Shown in pieces: positions 35,101-47,954 of a stretch of DNA of 64,000 bases. Location: assembly GCF_902652685.1 (NCBI RefSeq), contig NZ_CACRUY010000001.1:1-64000 (forward strand). Reading direction: 5' to 3'. The notes under the pieces are model-generated. The model did not search any database and was not told the origin of the DNA. It worked only from the letters and a program-made list of their open reading frames with translations. How positions within the stretch are numbered: position 1 is the first letter of the stretch; each line of letters starts with the position of its first letter. Source of the stretch: Mycobacterium sp. Marseille-P9652 (GTDB taxonomy: Bacteria; Actinomycetota; Actinomycetes; Mycobacteriales; Mycobacteriaceae). The translations under genes and the position numbers were made by a program.

Positions 35101-36993
35101 CGCGACCCCGGCTGCGTCGAGGTCGGCCACGCCGGCGGCCGGCGCTGGGGCATCGGCCTGGCCGACCGCCCGTTCCCCGAATCGCCGCCGGCCGAGCTGG
35201 TGACCGAAATATTGGGCGAGGAGCCGGTTTTCGTGGTCACCGGCGCCGCCGGCAGCATCGTGTCGGCGATCGTCGCCGACCTGGCCGCCGCGTTCGGCGG
35301 CACCTTCCACCTGCTCGACCTGACGCCCGGGCCCGACCCCGCCGACCCGGACCTGATCCGCTACGCCGACGACCGCAAGGGCCTGGAGTCCGAGCTCGCC
35401 GACCGGATGCGCGCGCGCGGCGAGCGGCCCACACCGGTCCTGATCAAGCGGGAGCTCGCGCGCCTCGAGCGCCTGGACGCCGCGCTTGCCGCGATGCGGG
35501 CCGTCGAGCGGGCCGGCGGCACCGCCCACTACCACAGCGTCGACCTGACCGACGCCGCCGCGGTGGACAAGGTGATGGCCCAGGTGCGCGACACCAGCGC
35601 GCGCATCGGCGTGCTCGTGCACGCCGCCGGCATCGAGATCAGCCACGCCCTGGCCGACAAGGAGCCCGGCGAGTTCGACCTGGTGCTGGGCGTGAAGGGC
35701 GACGGGCTGTTCAACGTGCTGCGCGCCGCGGACGGCGTACCGCTGGGCGCGGTCGTGGCGTTCAGCTCGGTGGCCGGGCGCTTCGGCAACGTCGGGCAGA
35801 CCGACTACAGCGCCGCCAACGACCTGCAGTGCAAGGTGCTGAGCGGCCTGCGCCGCACCCGCCCCGAGGTCAAAACCCTGGCCATCGACTGGACCGCCTG
35901 GGGCAGCATCGGCATGGCCGCGCGCGGATCGATCCCGACGATCATGGCCGCCGCCGGCGTGGAGATGCTGCCCGCCGAGGCGGGCGTCGCGTGGATTCGC
36001 CGCGAGATGACCACCGGCATGCGCGACGCCGAGGTCGTGGTGGCGGGCGCGCTGGGCGCGATGGCCGCCGAGTTTCACGAGACCGGCGGCGTCGACCCGG
36101 CGGCCCTCGCGCCGGAGGGCCCCATGGTTGGGGAGGTCGTCCGCGCCGGCGTCCACGACGGGCTCGTCGTCCGAACCGTGCTCGACCCCACCGCCCGGCC
36201 GTTCCTCGACCACCACCGCATCGACGGCACGGCGGTGCTCCCCGGCGTGATGGGCATGGAGGCTTTCGCCGAGGCGGCCCGGCTGCTCGCCCCCGACCTG
36301 CACGTCGCCGCCATCGAGAACGCCGACTTCCGCGCGCCGCTGAAGTTCTACCGCGACGAGCCCCGGGCCGTGACGATCAGCGCGCTGCTGCGCCCCGACG
36401 GCCTCGACCTGCTCGCCGAGTGCCGGCTGTCGGCCGAGCGCGTGCTGCCGGGTTCCGACGAGCCGCAGCGCGTCGTGCACTTCACCGGTCGCGTCCGGCT
36501 GACGGCCGATCCGCCCGCGCTCGACGGCCGCGAGCCACCGGCCGAGGACCGGACGCCCGCGCTCACGCCGGACGAGGTGTACCGGCTGTACTTCCACGGC
36601 CCGGCCTACCGCGTGGTCGGCTCGGCCTGGCGGCAGGGCGACGGCGCGGCCGCGGAGTTCGCCGACGGCCTCCCGGCGCAGGCCGCCGAGCCCGTCCTGG
36701 CCGCGCCGCGGCTGGTCGAGCTGTGCTTCCAGACCGTCGGGCTGCTCGAGGCCGGCGCCGACGGCCACCTGGCGCTGCCGCTGCACGTCGGCGCGGTGCG
36801 GCTGAACGGGGCACCGCGGGAGGCGGCCGGGCTGACCGCGACCGTGCGCCGCGACGGCCGGGGCGGCTTCGACTGCGCCGTGCGCGACGGCGACGGCGCC
36901 CTGGTGCTGCGCGTCGACGGCTACCGCACGGTGGCGCTGCCCGACCCGCCGCCCGACGACGTCATCGCCCCCATGCGCGCGGTGCTCGGTTAG
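29122..36993 (+). CDS. PUFA-synthase-like type I megasynthase, KS-AT-KS-ACP-ACP-KR-DH
   Basis: This 2623-residue iterative synthase starts one base after the ACAD stop. Domains in order: KS1 (about 6-470; Cys217 in DAACASAL, EAHGTST, KSNIGHLKGAAG), AT (about 600-930; Ser704 in GHSLGEY; HAFH motif typical of malonyl specificity), a divergent second KS (about 955-1505; Cys1246 in NAACASTT, His in SHETYT and GFTGHAMGAG), two near-identical ACPs (about 1594-1670 and 1695-1771), KR (about 1817-2313; GAAGSIV, Ser2216, Tyr2229) and a hot-dog DH (about 2333-2613; HRIDGTAVLP with His2365). KS1, AT, KR and DH resemble PfaA and enediyne synthases; the second KS is unlike a chain length factor in keeping its Cys. 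Both ACPs have Thr where Ser should carry phosphopantetheine. There is no enoyl reductase and no thioesterase. The product is unknown. Confidence 0.88.
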   Translation: MNLSAPEPIAVVGVSAIMPDAPDVETFWGNIKSGRYSISDVPPERWDPELYYDPDPHAPDKTYSRIGGWVRDFAWEPLAWKLPIPPAVSAQMDGGQQWAVAGTRSALLDAGWPDWTVDPERVAVIIGNAIGGDKQHRSNLRIQFPSFARELSAAPSFAALPPEVRDAVLAETHASFVASLPEITEDTMPGELANVIAGRVANLFNFRGPNFSADAACASALAAMSSAVRGLQAGDFDAVVTGGVDRNMDPPGFVKFCKIGALSATGTRPFDAGADGFVMGEGAALFVLKRLSDAERDGDRIYAVLLGMAGSSDGRGKGITAPNPVGQRLAVERAWQVAGVDPAHASYVEAHGTSTRVGDATELGSLTDVFGKAGAASGSIALGSVKSNIGHLKGAAGAAGLLKTVLSLHDKVLAPSLHFEHPNENVDWDEIPFRVNTQLREWPGSDGGPRCAGVSAFGFGGTNFHAVLEEYVPGRHRPPDAARSFPGADVRRDAPLGAAARKAPLRGAAVVGGADDADVAARLERLAADAAAGRAPEPGPPDPALAAAAPVRVAIDYADTAELAAKATKAAQALRGANPAGSQALWKVLRAQGVFVGRGAPGKVAFLYTGQGSQYVNMLAELRRREPIVAATFDEADRVMRPLLGKPLTEYIFADTADESNARRLEQQLMQTEITQPAVLTTDLALTRMLDAYGVRPDMVMGHSLGEYGALVAAGALTFEAALEAVSARGREMASLSVEDNGAMAAVFAPLAEIERVVAETDGYVVIANVNSTSQAVIGGATDAVDRAVEAFRAAGVNASRIPVSHAFHTAIVAPVSEPLKAVLRRLDAHPPSLPIVANVTGDFYPAHADVDTMLDLLGRQVASPVQFIDGLRTLYAAGARVFVEVGPKKALHGFVEDVLGDAGDVLALFTNHPKTGDVASFNQALCGLYAAGLGYAAPPAAAAPQPKPVESPRNAMTAQITDQQYAELGRRVLDVVEHGLPGGAPGLSGAARPVATGSVVITGAALGLPGVERVFDDDNITRILDGQQFIDAIPHHLRRDMVDRHITRLVKRASGDPTFEAIDNEAQVVKLAGRAAPLDVVSEFGVDEARDGALDSTTRLAIGAGFDALRDAGIPLVLHYKTTTLGTQLPDRWALPESMRDDTGVIFASAFPGMDNFARDLERYYVDRANREQLAALEAVRARANGDDGVATELDRRIHELRHEIETHPFEFDRRFIFRCLSMGHSQFAEIIGARGPNTQVNAACASTTQAVSVAEDWIRTGRCRRVVVVSADDASSDALLPWLASGFLASGAAATDDIVEEAATPFDQRRHGMILGMGAAAFVVESAEAAAERGLQPICEVLSTVTANSAFHGTRLDVDHIGAVMEKLITQAEARGVDRHAIAASTEFVSHETYTPARGGSAAAEIHALRRVFGPDADALVITNTKGFTGHAMGAGVEDVVAIKSLETGIVPPVPNYKEPDPELGHLNLSTGGTYPVQYALRLGAGFGSQIAMTLLRWTPVPDGRHRLPDELGYEYRIVDRDAWRRWLASAAGSADAALEVVQHRLRVVDTGPLAMAPKPAPAPAAQPAPAPVVQSPPRSTESAPEPATEADDLTGTVVGIVSELTGYPTDLLDVDLDLEADLGVDTVKQAEIFAAIREHYGVARDDTLKLRDFPTLTHVVGWIREKTGAPASSPLAAQTPAPAEEPAPASGDDLTGTVVGIVSELTGYPTDLLDVDLDLEADLGVDTVKQAEIFAAIREHYGVARDDTLKLRDFPTLTHVVGWIRDKTADSPASAEATPKKAPGDTAATVAAASPLIAGDVAATDRIPRRVPVPTLRPGLDACVPTGVELGPGSRVAVMPDHGGIGHALVSRLTRLGVEVLTLNPADDVAAVLGDNVIDGVYWLAALDDEGPLADMDLTGWRKALRHRVRDLYLAMRHVWAQSPFMVVATRLGGYHGYDEAGATCPLGGAVTGFAKAYRRERPDALVKAVDFPASRKTSALADILIDETLRDPGCVEVGHAGGRRWGIGLADRPFPESPPAELVTEILGEEPVFVVTGAAGSIVSAIVADLAAAFGGTFHLLDLTPGPDPADPDLIRYADDRKGLESELADRMRARGERPTPVLIKRELARLERLDAALAAMRAVERAGGTAHYHSVDLTDAAAVDKVMAQVRDTSARIGVLVHAAGIEISHALADKEPGEFDLVLGVKGDGLFNVLRAADGVPLGAVVAFSSVAGRFGNVGQTDYSAANDLQCKVLSGLRRTRPEVKTLAIDWTAWGSIGMAARGSIPTIMAAAGVEMLPAEAGVAWIRREMTTGMRDAEVVVAGALGAMAAEFHETGGVDPAALAPEGPMVGEVVRAGVHDGLVVRTVLDPTARPFLDHHRIDGTAVLPGVMGMEAFAEAARLLAPDLHVAAIENADFRAPLKFYRDEPRAVTISALLRPDGLDLLAECRLSAERVLPGSDEPQRVVHFTGRVRLTADPPALDGREPPAEDRTPALTPDEVYRLYFHGPAYRVVGSAWRQGDGAAAEFADGLPAQAAEPVLAAPRLVELCFQTVGLLEAGADGHLALPLHVGAVRLNGAPREAAGLTATVRRDGRGGFDCAVRDGDGALVLRVDGYRTVALPDPPPDDVIAPMRAVLG
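33901..34435 (+). repeat. Tandem duplicated ACP segment in the megasynthase
   Basis: Two blocks of about 232 bp (33901-34132 and 34204-34435) are almost identical in DNA, differing mostly at third positions, and are joined by an Ala/Pro-rich linker. The period is 303 bp (101 residues). They encode the two ACPs; the shared motif is LGVDTVKQAE, with Thr1629 and Thr1730 at the usual pantetheine site. Such close identity suggests recent duplication or ongoing gene conversion. Confidence 0.9.
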
Positions 36994-37005
36994 GAGGACC
37001 GACTG

Positions 37006-42528
<5,523 letters not shown>

Positions 42529-42540
<12 letters not shown>

Positions 42541-43311
42541 CGGCCTTTCGAGCCAGGTGTGCCGGGGCAACGCGCGCGCCAGCACGCCGGGAGCGCCGAG
42601 GGCCGCCGGCGCCGGGGTGGGCACCCGCGTGACGACGGTCAGCACGAAGCGGCCCTCCCGGCGCCACCAGCCGGGCAACACGGTGCCCTCGGTGTCGCCT
42701 TCGACGGCCCGCACGGTCAGCGCGCCCCAGCCGTCGTCGCGCGGCGCGCCGGGGGTGACGTCGAGCGTGTGGGTGTCGCGGTCGAGCCCGGTGCCGAGCG
42801 CCTTGAGCGCGCTCTCCTTCGCCGACCACAGGAGGTTGGCCATCGCGTCGCGCTCGTCACCGGGCGCGCACGAGTCGACCAGGCCCCGTTCGGTCGCGGT
42901 GAGGAAGTCGCTGACGAAGCCCGGCGAACGGGGCTCGACCAGCTCGAGGTCGCAGCCGACGGGGTCGGCGCCCGCGACCACGCACACCGCCCACCCGGCG
43001 CGGTCGCTGATCGACAGTTCCAGGGCGACGCTCACGTAGGGGGCGCCACTCTCGGCGTTGCGCACCTCGATGCCGGCCAACGTCTCGGCGTCGGTCGGCC
43101 GGCCGGTGGCCAGGGCGACGGCGTGCTTGGCGACGAGCCGGCGCAGCAGGAACTCGTTGCGCCGCTTGGTGTATCGCAGCCGCGCCGCGATCGCCGCCTC
43201 GCCGGGGGCCAGCCAGCGTTCGTCCGGGGGCATCGCGTCGGCGCCCAGCGCGAGCCAGCGGAGCGTCCCCGCGGTCACCTCGGGGCGGTTTCCGCGCGCC
43301 GAGATTGCCAT
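42529..43311 (-). CDS. Sfp-type 4'-phosphopantetheinyl transferase
   Basis: This 260-residue enzyme transfers phosphopantetheine from CoA to carrier proteins. The Mg/CoA motifs GCDLELVEPRS (near residue 118) and LLWSAKESALKALG (near 163) are intact. It is last in a leftward set with the nitroreductase and the two KS III-like genes, and its 3' end overlaps the carboxylase 3' end by 12 bp on the opposite strand. It plays the part PfaE plays in PUFA clusters and is the obvious activator of the megasynthase ACPs, although those carry Thr at the acceptor site. Confidence 0.9.
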
Positions 43312-43375
43312 GAGGGTTGCGGATCCGGCGTCATCCAGAACCCGGAGCGCGATCTCGCAGAGGACTCACGCGCCA

Positions 43376-44260
43376 TCACCGGGGCGGCTGGCGGTACAGG
43401 GCCGCGCCGGCGACCACGTCGGCGCCGGCCGCGACGAACACCACCCGCGCTCCCGTCGGGAGTTCCTCAACCTGCCGGCGGAACGCGGCGGCCAGGGCGG
43501 CGGTGTGCATCCGCTCATCGTCGCCGACGCTGATGTTCTCGAGCGGCACCCCGAGCCGGGCGGCCAGCGCGGCGCGGTACCCGGGCCGGGCCGGGGCGGC
43601 GACGATCACGTCGACGTCCGGCAGCGCCACCGCGTGCGAGGCCAGGCAATCCGACACGGCCCGCGCGGCCGCGGCGGCGAACCGCTCGTCGCGGTCTTCC
43701 GACGAGCTGAACCGCAGCACGTTGCGCGCGTCGGCGTATCCGACTGAGGCGCCGAAGGTCTCGTTGCCGTCGGCGCTGAGCTCGTTCACCCACGAGACGC
43801 GGCTGAGGCCGTAGTCGTCGTCGGACCATCCGCACAACATCGCCGCGCCGGAGGCCGAGAACGGGAAGTCCTCGCTCATCCCGTGGCCCGGGTCGGCGTC
43901 GCTGGCGACGACGAGCGCGCGCCGGATGGCGTGGCTGCGCATGAAGCCGTCGACGATCTGCAGCGCCGTCAGCATCCCGCAGGTGCCGTTGGCGACGTCG
44001 AAGGAGAACGTGCCGTGGCCGCCGGCGTGCGGGTCCTCGGGGTTGGCCCCGATGTCGTCCTGGATCAGCGCGGCGAGCGCCGGCTCGCCGAGGTTGCGGT
44101 CGCGGTAGATCCCCGCGTTGACCACCAGGTCCAATTCGTCCGGGTCGCACCCCGCCCCGTGCAGGCAGTGCTTGGCGGTGCGCACCGCCAGGTGCAGGGC
44201 GCTGTGCCGGCCACGGAGCCCGGCATGGCCGACCTCGACCCGATCAATGACTGTGCCCAT
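43376..44260 (-). CDS. Degenerate ketoacyl synthase III-like protein
   Basis: This 294-residue thiolase-fold protein keeps the KAS III active-site Cys (Cys94 in NGTCGML) but is about 30-40 residues shorter than a normal KAS III. At the place of the catalytic His it reads VIVAAPARPGYRAA, and no clear GNT motif follows, so the Cys-His-Asn triad is incomplete. Its start overlaps the stop of the intact KAS III gene by 17 bp, indicating translational coupling and probably a heterodimer in which this subunit is non-catalytic or has a modified activity such as acyl transfer. Confidence 0.75.
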   Translation of the reverse strand: MGTVIDRVEVGHAGLRGRHSALHLAVRTAKHCLHGAGCDPDELDLVVNAGIYRDRNLGEPALAALIQDDIGANPEDPHAGGHGTFSFDVANGTCGMLTALQIVDGFMRSHAIRRALVVASDADPGHGMSEDFPFSASGAAMLCGWSDDDYGLSRVSWVNELSADGNETFGASVGYADARNVLRFSSSEDRDERFAAAAARAVSDCLASHAVALPDVDVIVAAPARPGYRAALAARLGVPLENISVGDDERMHTAALAAAFRRQVEELPTGARVVFVAAGADVVAGAALYRQPPR

Positions 44261-45347
44261 AGCGGTTCACCATGTCCTCGTCCAGGGTTAGCAAAACCAC
44301 GCCGATCTCCAGACCGGACGCCAGGGCGATCAGCGCGATCGTTTCCCCGGGCCGGATGTGCCCCGCCTCGAGTTCCTCGACGAGGGCCACGGTATGGGTC
44401 GTCGACGCCGTGTTGCCGTACCGGTCGACGGTGATGACGGCGTCGTGGCGCGGGCTGTCGCCGAACGCCTCGGTGATCCGGGCCATGCCCTTGCGGATGG
44501 CGCGGGCCGAGGTCTGGTGGGTGATGACGTGGTCGATGTCGTGCAACGAAATGCCCACGGTGTCAAGCACTTCGCTCAACAGGATAGGGGTGTTGGCCAT
44601 GGCGGCCTTGTGGATGCCGCGGGCATCGGTGAACATCCGCGCGCCCGGGTCGTGCCCCTGCGGGTAGGCCAGGCACAGGCGGCTGTAGTCGGCGACCGTG
44701 GTGAAGCCGGCCAGCCTGATTCCCGCCGAACCGGCCGGGGCCCGCTCGAGGACCAGCGCCGCGCCCGCGTCGCCGAGGGTGAGGCAGGCCAGCTCCTTGC
44801 TCATGATGTTGCGGATGTGCCGTGCCGCGTTGTCGGACAGCTGCGAGATGTATTCGCCGCTCACCACGAGCCCGCGCTCGACGGCGCCCTGCCGGATCCA
44901 GTTGTTCAAAATGTTGACGCCCGTGAGCATTCCGGCGCACGCGTTGGAGACGTCGAACGTCATGGCATTGTCCGCGCCGATCCCGCGCGCAATGGCACTG
45001 CTCATCGTCGGCTCGAGCCACTGGGTGAGCCCGCCGCGGAACTTCGTGATGCTGCAGCTGATCACCACGTCGAGCGACGCCGGGTCCTGGCTCGCGACGG
45101 CGAGCGCGTCGAGCGCCGCCGAGGTGGCCAGGGTATAGGAGTCCTCGTCGCCCACCGAGATCCGGCGTTCGCGGATCCCGGTCAGCTTTTCCAGGTCGAT
45201 GTGCGTGTGGTGGCGGGTGGACGCCATCACCTCGTCGGTGGTGCGCTGCGTGCCGGGCAGGTGCCGGCCCGCCCCCGCCACCCGCGCGACGAACGGGGCC
45301 CGGGCCCCCTCGGCGTCGCTCTCCATGACCAACCAGTGCCGAGTCAT
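44244..45347 (-). CDS. 3-Oxoacyl-ACP synthase III family protein (KAS III)
   Basis: This 367-residue condensing enzyme of the FabH/OleA/HMG-CoA synthase-like group has a full triad: Cys137 in SNACAGML, His in VITHQTSARAI, and Asn in YGNTASTT. It would start or condense acyl chains using acyl-CoA. A GGGAGGTG ribosome site supports the ATG. It lies 25 bp after the nitroreductase gene and overlaps the next gene, so all share the DosR-like promoter upstream of the nitroreductase. It could supply the primer for the facing megasynthase or modify its product. Confidence 0.85.
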   Translation of the reverse strand: MTRHWLVMESDAEGARAPFVARVAGAGRHLPGTQRTTDEVMASTRHHTHIDLEKLTGIRERRISVGDEDSYTLATSAALDALAVASQDPASLDVVISCSITKFRGGLTQWLEPTMSSAIARGIGADNAMTFDVSNACAGMLTGVNILNNWIRQGAVERGLVVSGEYISQLSDNAARHIRNIMSKELACLTLGDAGAALVLERAPAGSAGIRLAGFTTVADYSRLCLAYPQGHDPGARMFTDARGIHKAAMANTPILLSEVLDTVGISLHDIDHVITHQTSARAIRKGMARITEAFGDSPRHDAVITVDRYGNTASTTHTVALVEELEAGHIRPGETIALIALASGLEIGVVLLTLDEDMVNRYGHSH

Positions 45348-45372
45348 CGCACGACACCTCCCTTCTCGGGGA

Positions 45373-46362
45373 TCACCTGAGCACTTCCAGAACCTCGTTC
45401 ACCGGGCGCCGCGCGGTGAAGTCGACGTGCTCGTCGCCGGCCGGTGACCTGCCGACCCGGATGAGCAGCTGCGGCCGGCCGGAGCCGCCGGTGACCTGCC
45501 GGATGATGTCGCGACTCGGCGACAGCTCCGTCATGTGCGTCAGCGTGCAGGTGGCCATGCCGGCGACCGTGCACTCGAGCAGCACCGCCGACAACGCCTC
45601 GCCACAACGCAACACCTCCGCCGGGGCGTCGTCGTGGCGCGTGGAGAGCACCACGATCTTCGAGCGGTCGGCCTCGATCGCGGCGCGCCGACGGCCGCCG
45701 CCCGCCGGCGGGAACGCGCGGGCGATGTCGACGCGCGCCGCCTCGGAGCTCGACAACAGGGCGCTTTCGGGCACGTGATCCCCGTTCGCCTCGAACGGGG
45801 ATGTCCACCAGCGCAACTCAGTCAGGTAGGAGGTGTCGTTGCGGCGCAGCTGCTCGGTCAGCCGGGACGCCTCGGCCAGGGCCGGGCGGTCCTCGTCCGC
45901 CACCACGTCCAGCGACACGTCGTACGGGATCACCGCGCGGCACAGGTCCGAGTGAAGCGTGGGCCATGCGGCCGACGGGCCCATGGGCAGCCGGTCGGTG
46001 CGGCGGCGACGGATCGCGTCGGCCTTCCGGCGGCACGCGGCAGTGACGGCCTCCACCGGCAGGAAACCCAGCGTCGCCAGGTGATCGGGCCTGCCCTCGC
46101 TGGGGAACCGTTCGGTGACGCTGTCCCAGCCTGCGGCGGCCATGGCGACCCGCAGATGGTCGAGGACGGCGCCGCAGCTCAACAGCAACTCGCGGCCGGT
46201 GTGGTCGGTCCCCGGCATCGAGTGGCGCGGATCGGCCCAGAGGTGGAGCCTGGTGCCGTCGGAGATCCAGCGCCACGGTTGGCTGTTGTGCAGCGAAGGT
46301 GCGCGGCACGCGAGCGTCACCGCGTCCCGGATGACCTCGTCCGTCGGCGCTTTCGCGTCCAT
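45373..46362 (-). CDS. Acg-family nitroreductase-like protein
   Basis: This 329-residue protein belongs to the mycobacterial Acg/Rv3131 family of DosR-regulated nitroreductase-fold proteins. The diagnostic motif CRAPSLHNSQPWRW lies at about residues 19-32 and GEALSAVLLECTVAGM near 255. In Acg the FMN is not reduced by NAD(P)H, and a flavin-sequestering role has been proposed; that is family knowledge, not visible here. A DosR-like box is centred 67 bp upstream. A second family member lies at 62982. Confidence 0.9.
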   Translation of the reverse strand: MDAKAPTDEVIRDAVTLACRAPSLHNSQPWRWISDGTRLHLWADPRHSMPGTDHTGRELLLSCGAVLDHLRVAMAAAGWDSVTERFPSEGRPDHLATLGFLPVEAVTAACRRKADAIRRRRTDRLPMGPSAAWPTLHSDLCRAVIPYDVSLDVVADEDRPALAEASRLTEQLRRNDTSYLTELRWWTSPFEANGDHVPESALLSSSEAARVDIARAFPPAGGGRRRAAIEADRSKIVVLSTRHDDAPAEVLRCGEALSAVLLECTVAGMATCTLTHMTELSPSRDIIRQVTGGSGRPQLLIRVGRSPAGDEHVDFTARRPVNEVLEVLR

Positions 46363-46422
46363 CTACACCATCCCGTCGCTTCGGTGGAAGCAAATTTAAG
46401 CCGCGGGCGCCGGGCGCTGACA

Positions 46423-46436
46423 GGGCCGTTGGTCCC
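46423..46436 (-). promoter_or_regulatory. DosR-like box upstream of the nitroreductase/KAS III/PPTase set
   Basis: GGGCCGTTGGTCCC is a clear DosR-type palindrome, centred 67 bp before the nitroreductase ATG. A looser element, GGGACGTTCGATCC, follows at 46445. Confidence 0.7.
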
Positions 46437-46469
46437 CGGCGACCGGGACGTTCGATCCCACTGCCGGTC

Positions 46470-47939
46470 CTACTCGGCGCCCAGCCACACCCCGTGGGCC
46501 TCGTGCGCGACCACCTCCGGGTCTCGGGAGGTGTCGATGCGGTGCGCGGTGTCCCAGCCGGCGGGCCGCGCGGCCATGGCCGCCGCGATCTCCGGGGTGA
46601 CCTCGGAATTGCCCGTGGGCCTGGTCCTGATCCGGTCGGCCGCGGTGTCGTCCGCGGCCGCGCACACCATCTCGATCATCCGCGAATGCGTCTCGGCGGC
46701 CACGCTATGCGCCGCCTCGCGGGCCCGCGGGTCGCGCCACGTGCCGTCGAGGATCACCGACCACCCCTCCCCCAACAGTTCCCGTGCCCGGGCCAGGACG
46801 GTCTCGTAGACCGTCGCGACGTTGCCGGGGCTGTACAGCCCGGCGTCCAGCACACCGGATTCCCCGCCGATGGCCCCGGAGCCGCGCAGTTCGCGGCGCA
46901 CGTCGTCGGTCGAAATAATATGGGCGCCAACCCGTTCGGCGAGGCCGCGCGCGGCCGTCGACTTGCCGGTGCCCGGGTTGCCGCCGACCAGGGCCAGGCG
47001 GACGGCGGCGTCTTCGAGGTGGCCGGTGGCGATGGCGAGGTGGCGGGCCGCGTCACCGGCGGCCTCGGGGTTGCCCTGCGTCACCCGCACGCAGTCCACC
47101 TTCGCGCGGACGCCGGCGCGGTAGGCGATGTAGAAGTCGCGCAGCCCGGGCGGGCCCATCTGCTCTGTGTGCCCCGCATGCTCGGCGTAGCGTTCCAGGA
47201 AGTGGTCGCCAAGGTCCTTGCGACCCAGGAACTCCAGGTCCATCGCGAGGAAGGCGGCGTCGTCGACGCAGTCGACGTAGCGCAGCCGGTCGTCGAACTC
47301 CAGGCAGTCGAGCAAGGCCGGCTTGCCGCCGACCCAGAAGATGTCGTCGGCGAGCAGGTCGCCGTGCCCGTCGACGATCCGGCCCTCGCGGATGCGCCGC
47401 GCGAACAGCGGCCCACGCCCGGCGATGAACTCCGTCACCAGTCGCCCGAGCCGGGCGACGTCGGCGCCCGAGACTCCCGGAATACCCTGCTGTGCATAGG
47501 CTTCCAGCTCCGACAGGTTGTCCCGCCAGCGGCGCGCGACCGCGGAAGCCTCACCCTGGGCGGCGATGTCGTCGCCGCGCTCGGCCGCCTCGTGGAAATG
47601 GGCCAGCGTGGCGGCCACCGCGTCCAGCGCGCGGCGCACCGTCTCGGTGGATTCGCGAGCCGCCATGGACGCCAGCCGATCGGAGTCGTGGTAGCGCCGC
47701 ATCACCACGACCGCGGCGCCGGCGCCGCCGGCGGGGTCGGTGAGATGGGCGACCCCGAGATAGCTGTCGGGCGACAGGCGGCTGTTGAGCTCGACCTCCC
47801 GGCGGCAGGCCCGCTCCCGCTGCTGCGGCGCGCGGAAGTCCAGGAAGTCGGTCAGCACCGGTTTCTTGGCCTTGTACGCCCGGTCACCCGCCAAAATCAC
47901 GACGCCCGTGTGGGTTTCGTGAACGGCGACATAAGGCAC
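46470..47939 (-). CDS. Rv2004c-like aminoglycoside-phosphotransferase/P-loop kinase fusion
   Basis: This 489-residue protein has an N-terminal aminoglycoside phosphotransferase-like kinase fold (about 20-310; VDGHGDLLADDIF is the Brenner-type catalytic motif and LLDCLEFDDRLR the metal site) and a C-terminal AAA/gluconate-kinase-like P-loop domain (VGGNPGTGKSTAARGL near residue 320, then STDDVRREL). It matches M. tuberculosis Rv2004c, a DosR regulon gene of unknown substrate. The start is a GTG, 15 bp after the USP gene, giving the Rv2005c-Rv2004c operon order. Confidence 0.88.
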   Translation of the reverse strand: MPYVAVHETHTGVVILAGDRAYKAKKPVLTDFLDFRAPQQRERACRREVELNSRLSPDSYLGVAHLTDPAGGAGAAVVVMRRYHDSDRLASMAARESTETVRRALDAVAATLAHFHEAAERGDDIAAQGEASAVARRWRDNLSELEAYAQQGIPGVSGADVARLGRLVTEFIAGRGPLFARRIREGRIVDGHGDLLADDIFWVGGKPALLDCLEFDDRLRYVDCVDDAAFLAMDLEFLGRKDLGDHFLERYAEHAGHTEQMGPPGLRDFYIAYRAGVRAKVDCVRVTQGNPEAAGDAARHLAIATGHLEDAAVRLALVGGNPGTGKSTAARGLAERVGAHIISTDDVRRELRGSGAIGGESGVLDAGLYSPGNVATVYETVLARARELLGEGWSVILDGTWRDPRAREAAHSVAAETHSRMIEMVCAAADDTAADRIRTRPTGNSEVTPEIAAAMAARPAGWDTAHRIDTSRDPEVVAHEAHGVWLGAE

Positions 47940-47954
47940 GGCGGCGGCGCGTCC

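Noticed and set aside
46445-46458. GGGACGTTCGATCC as an additional full DosR box.
   Set aside because: The right half departs from consensus at two key positions; kept only as a loose element next to the good box at 46423.
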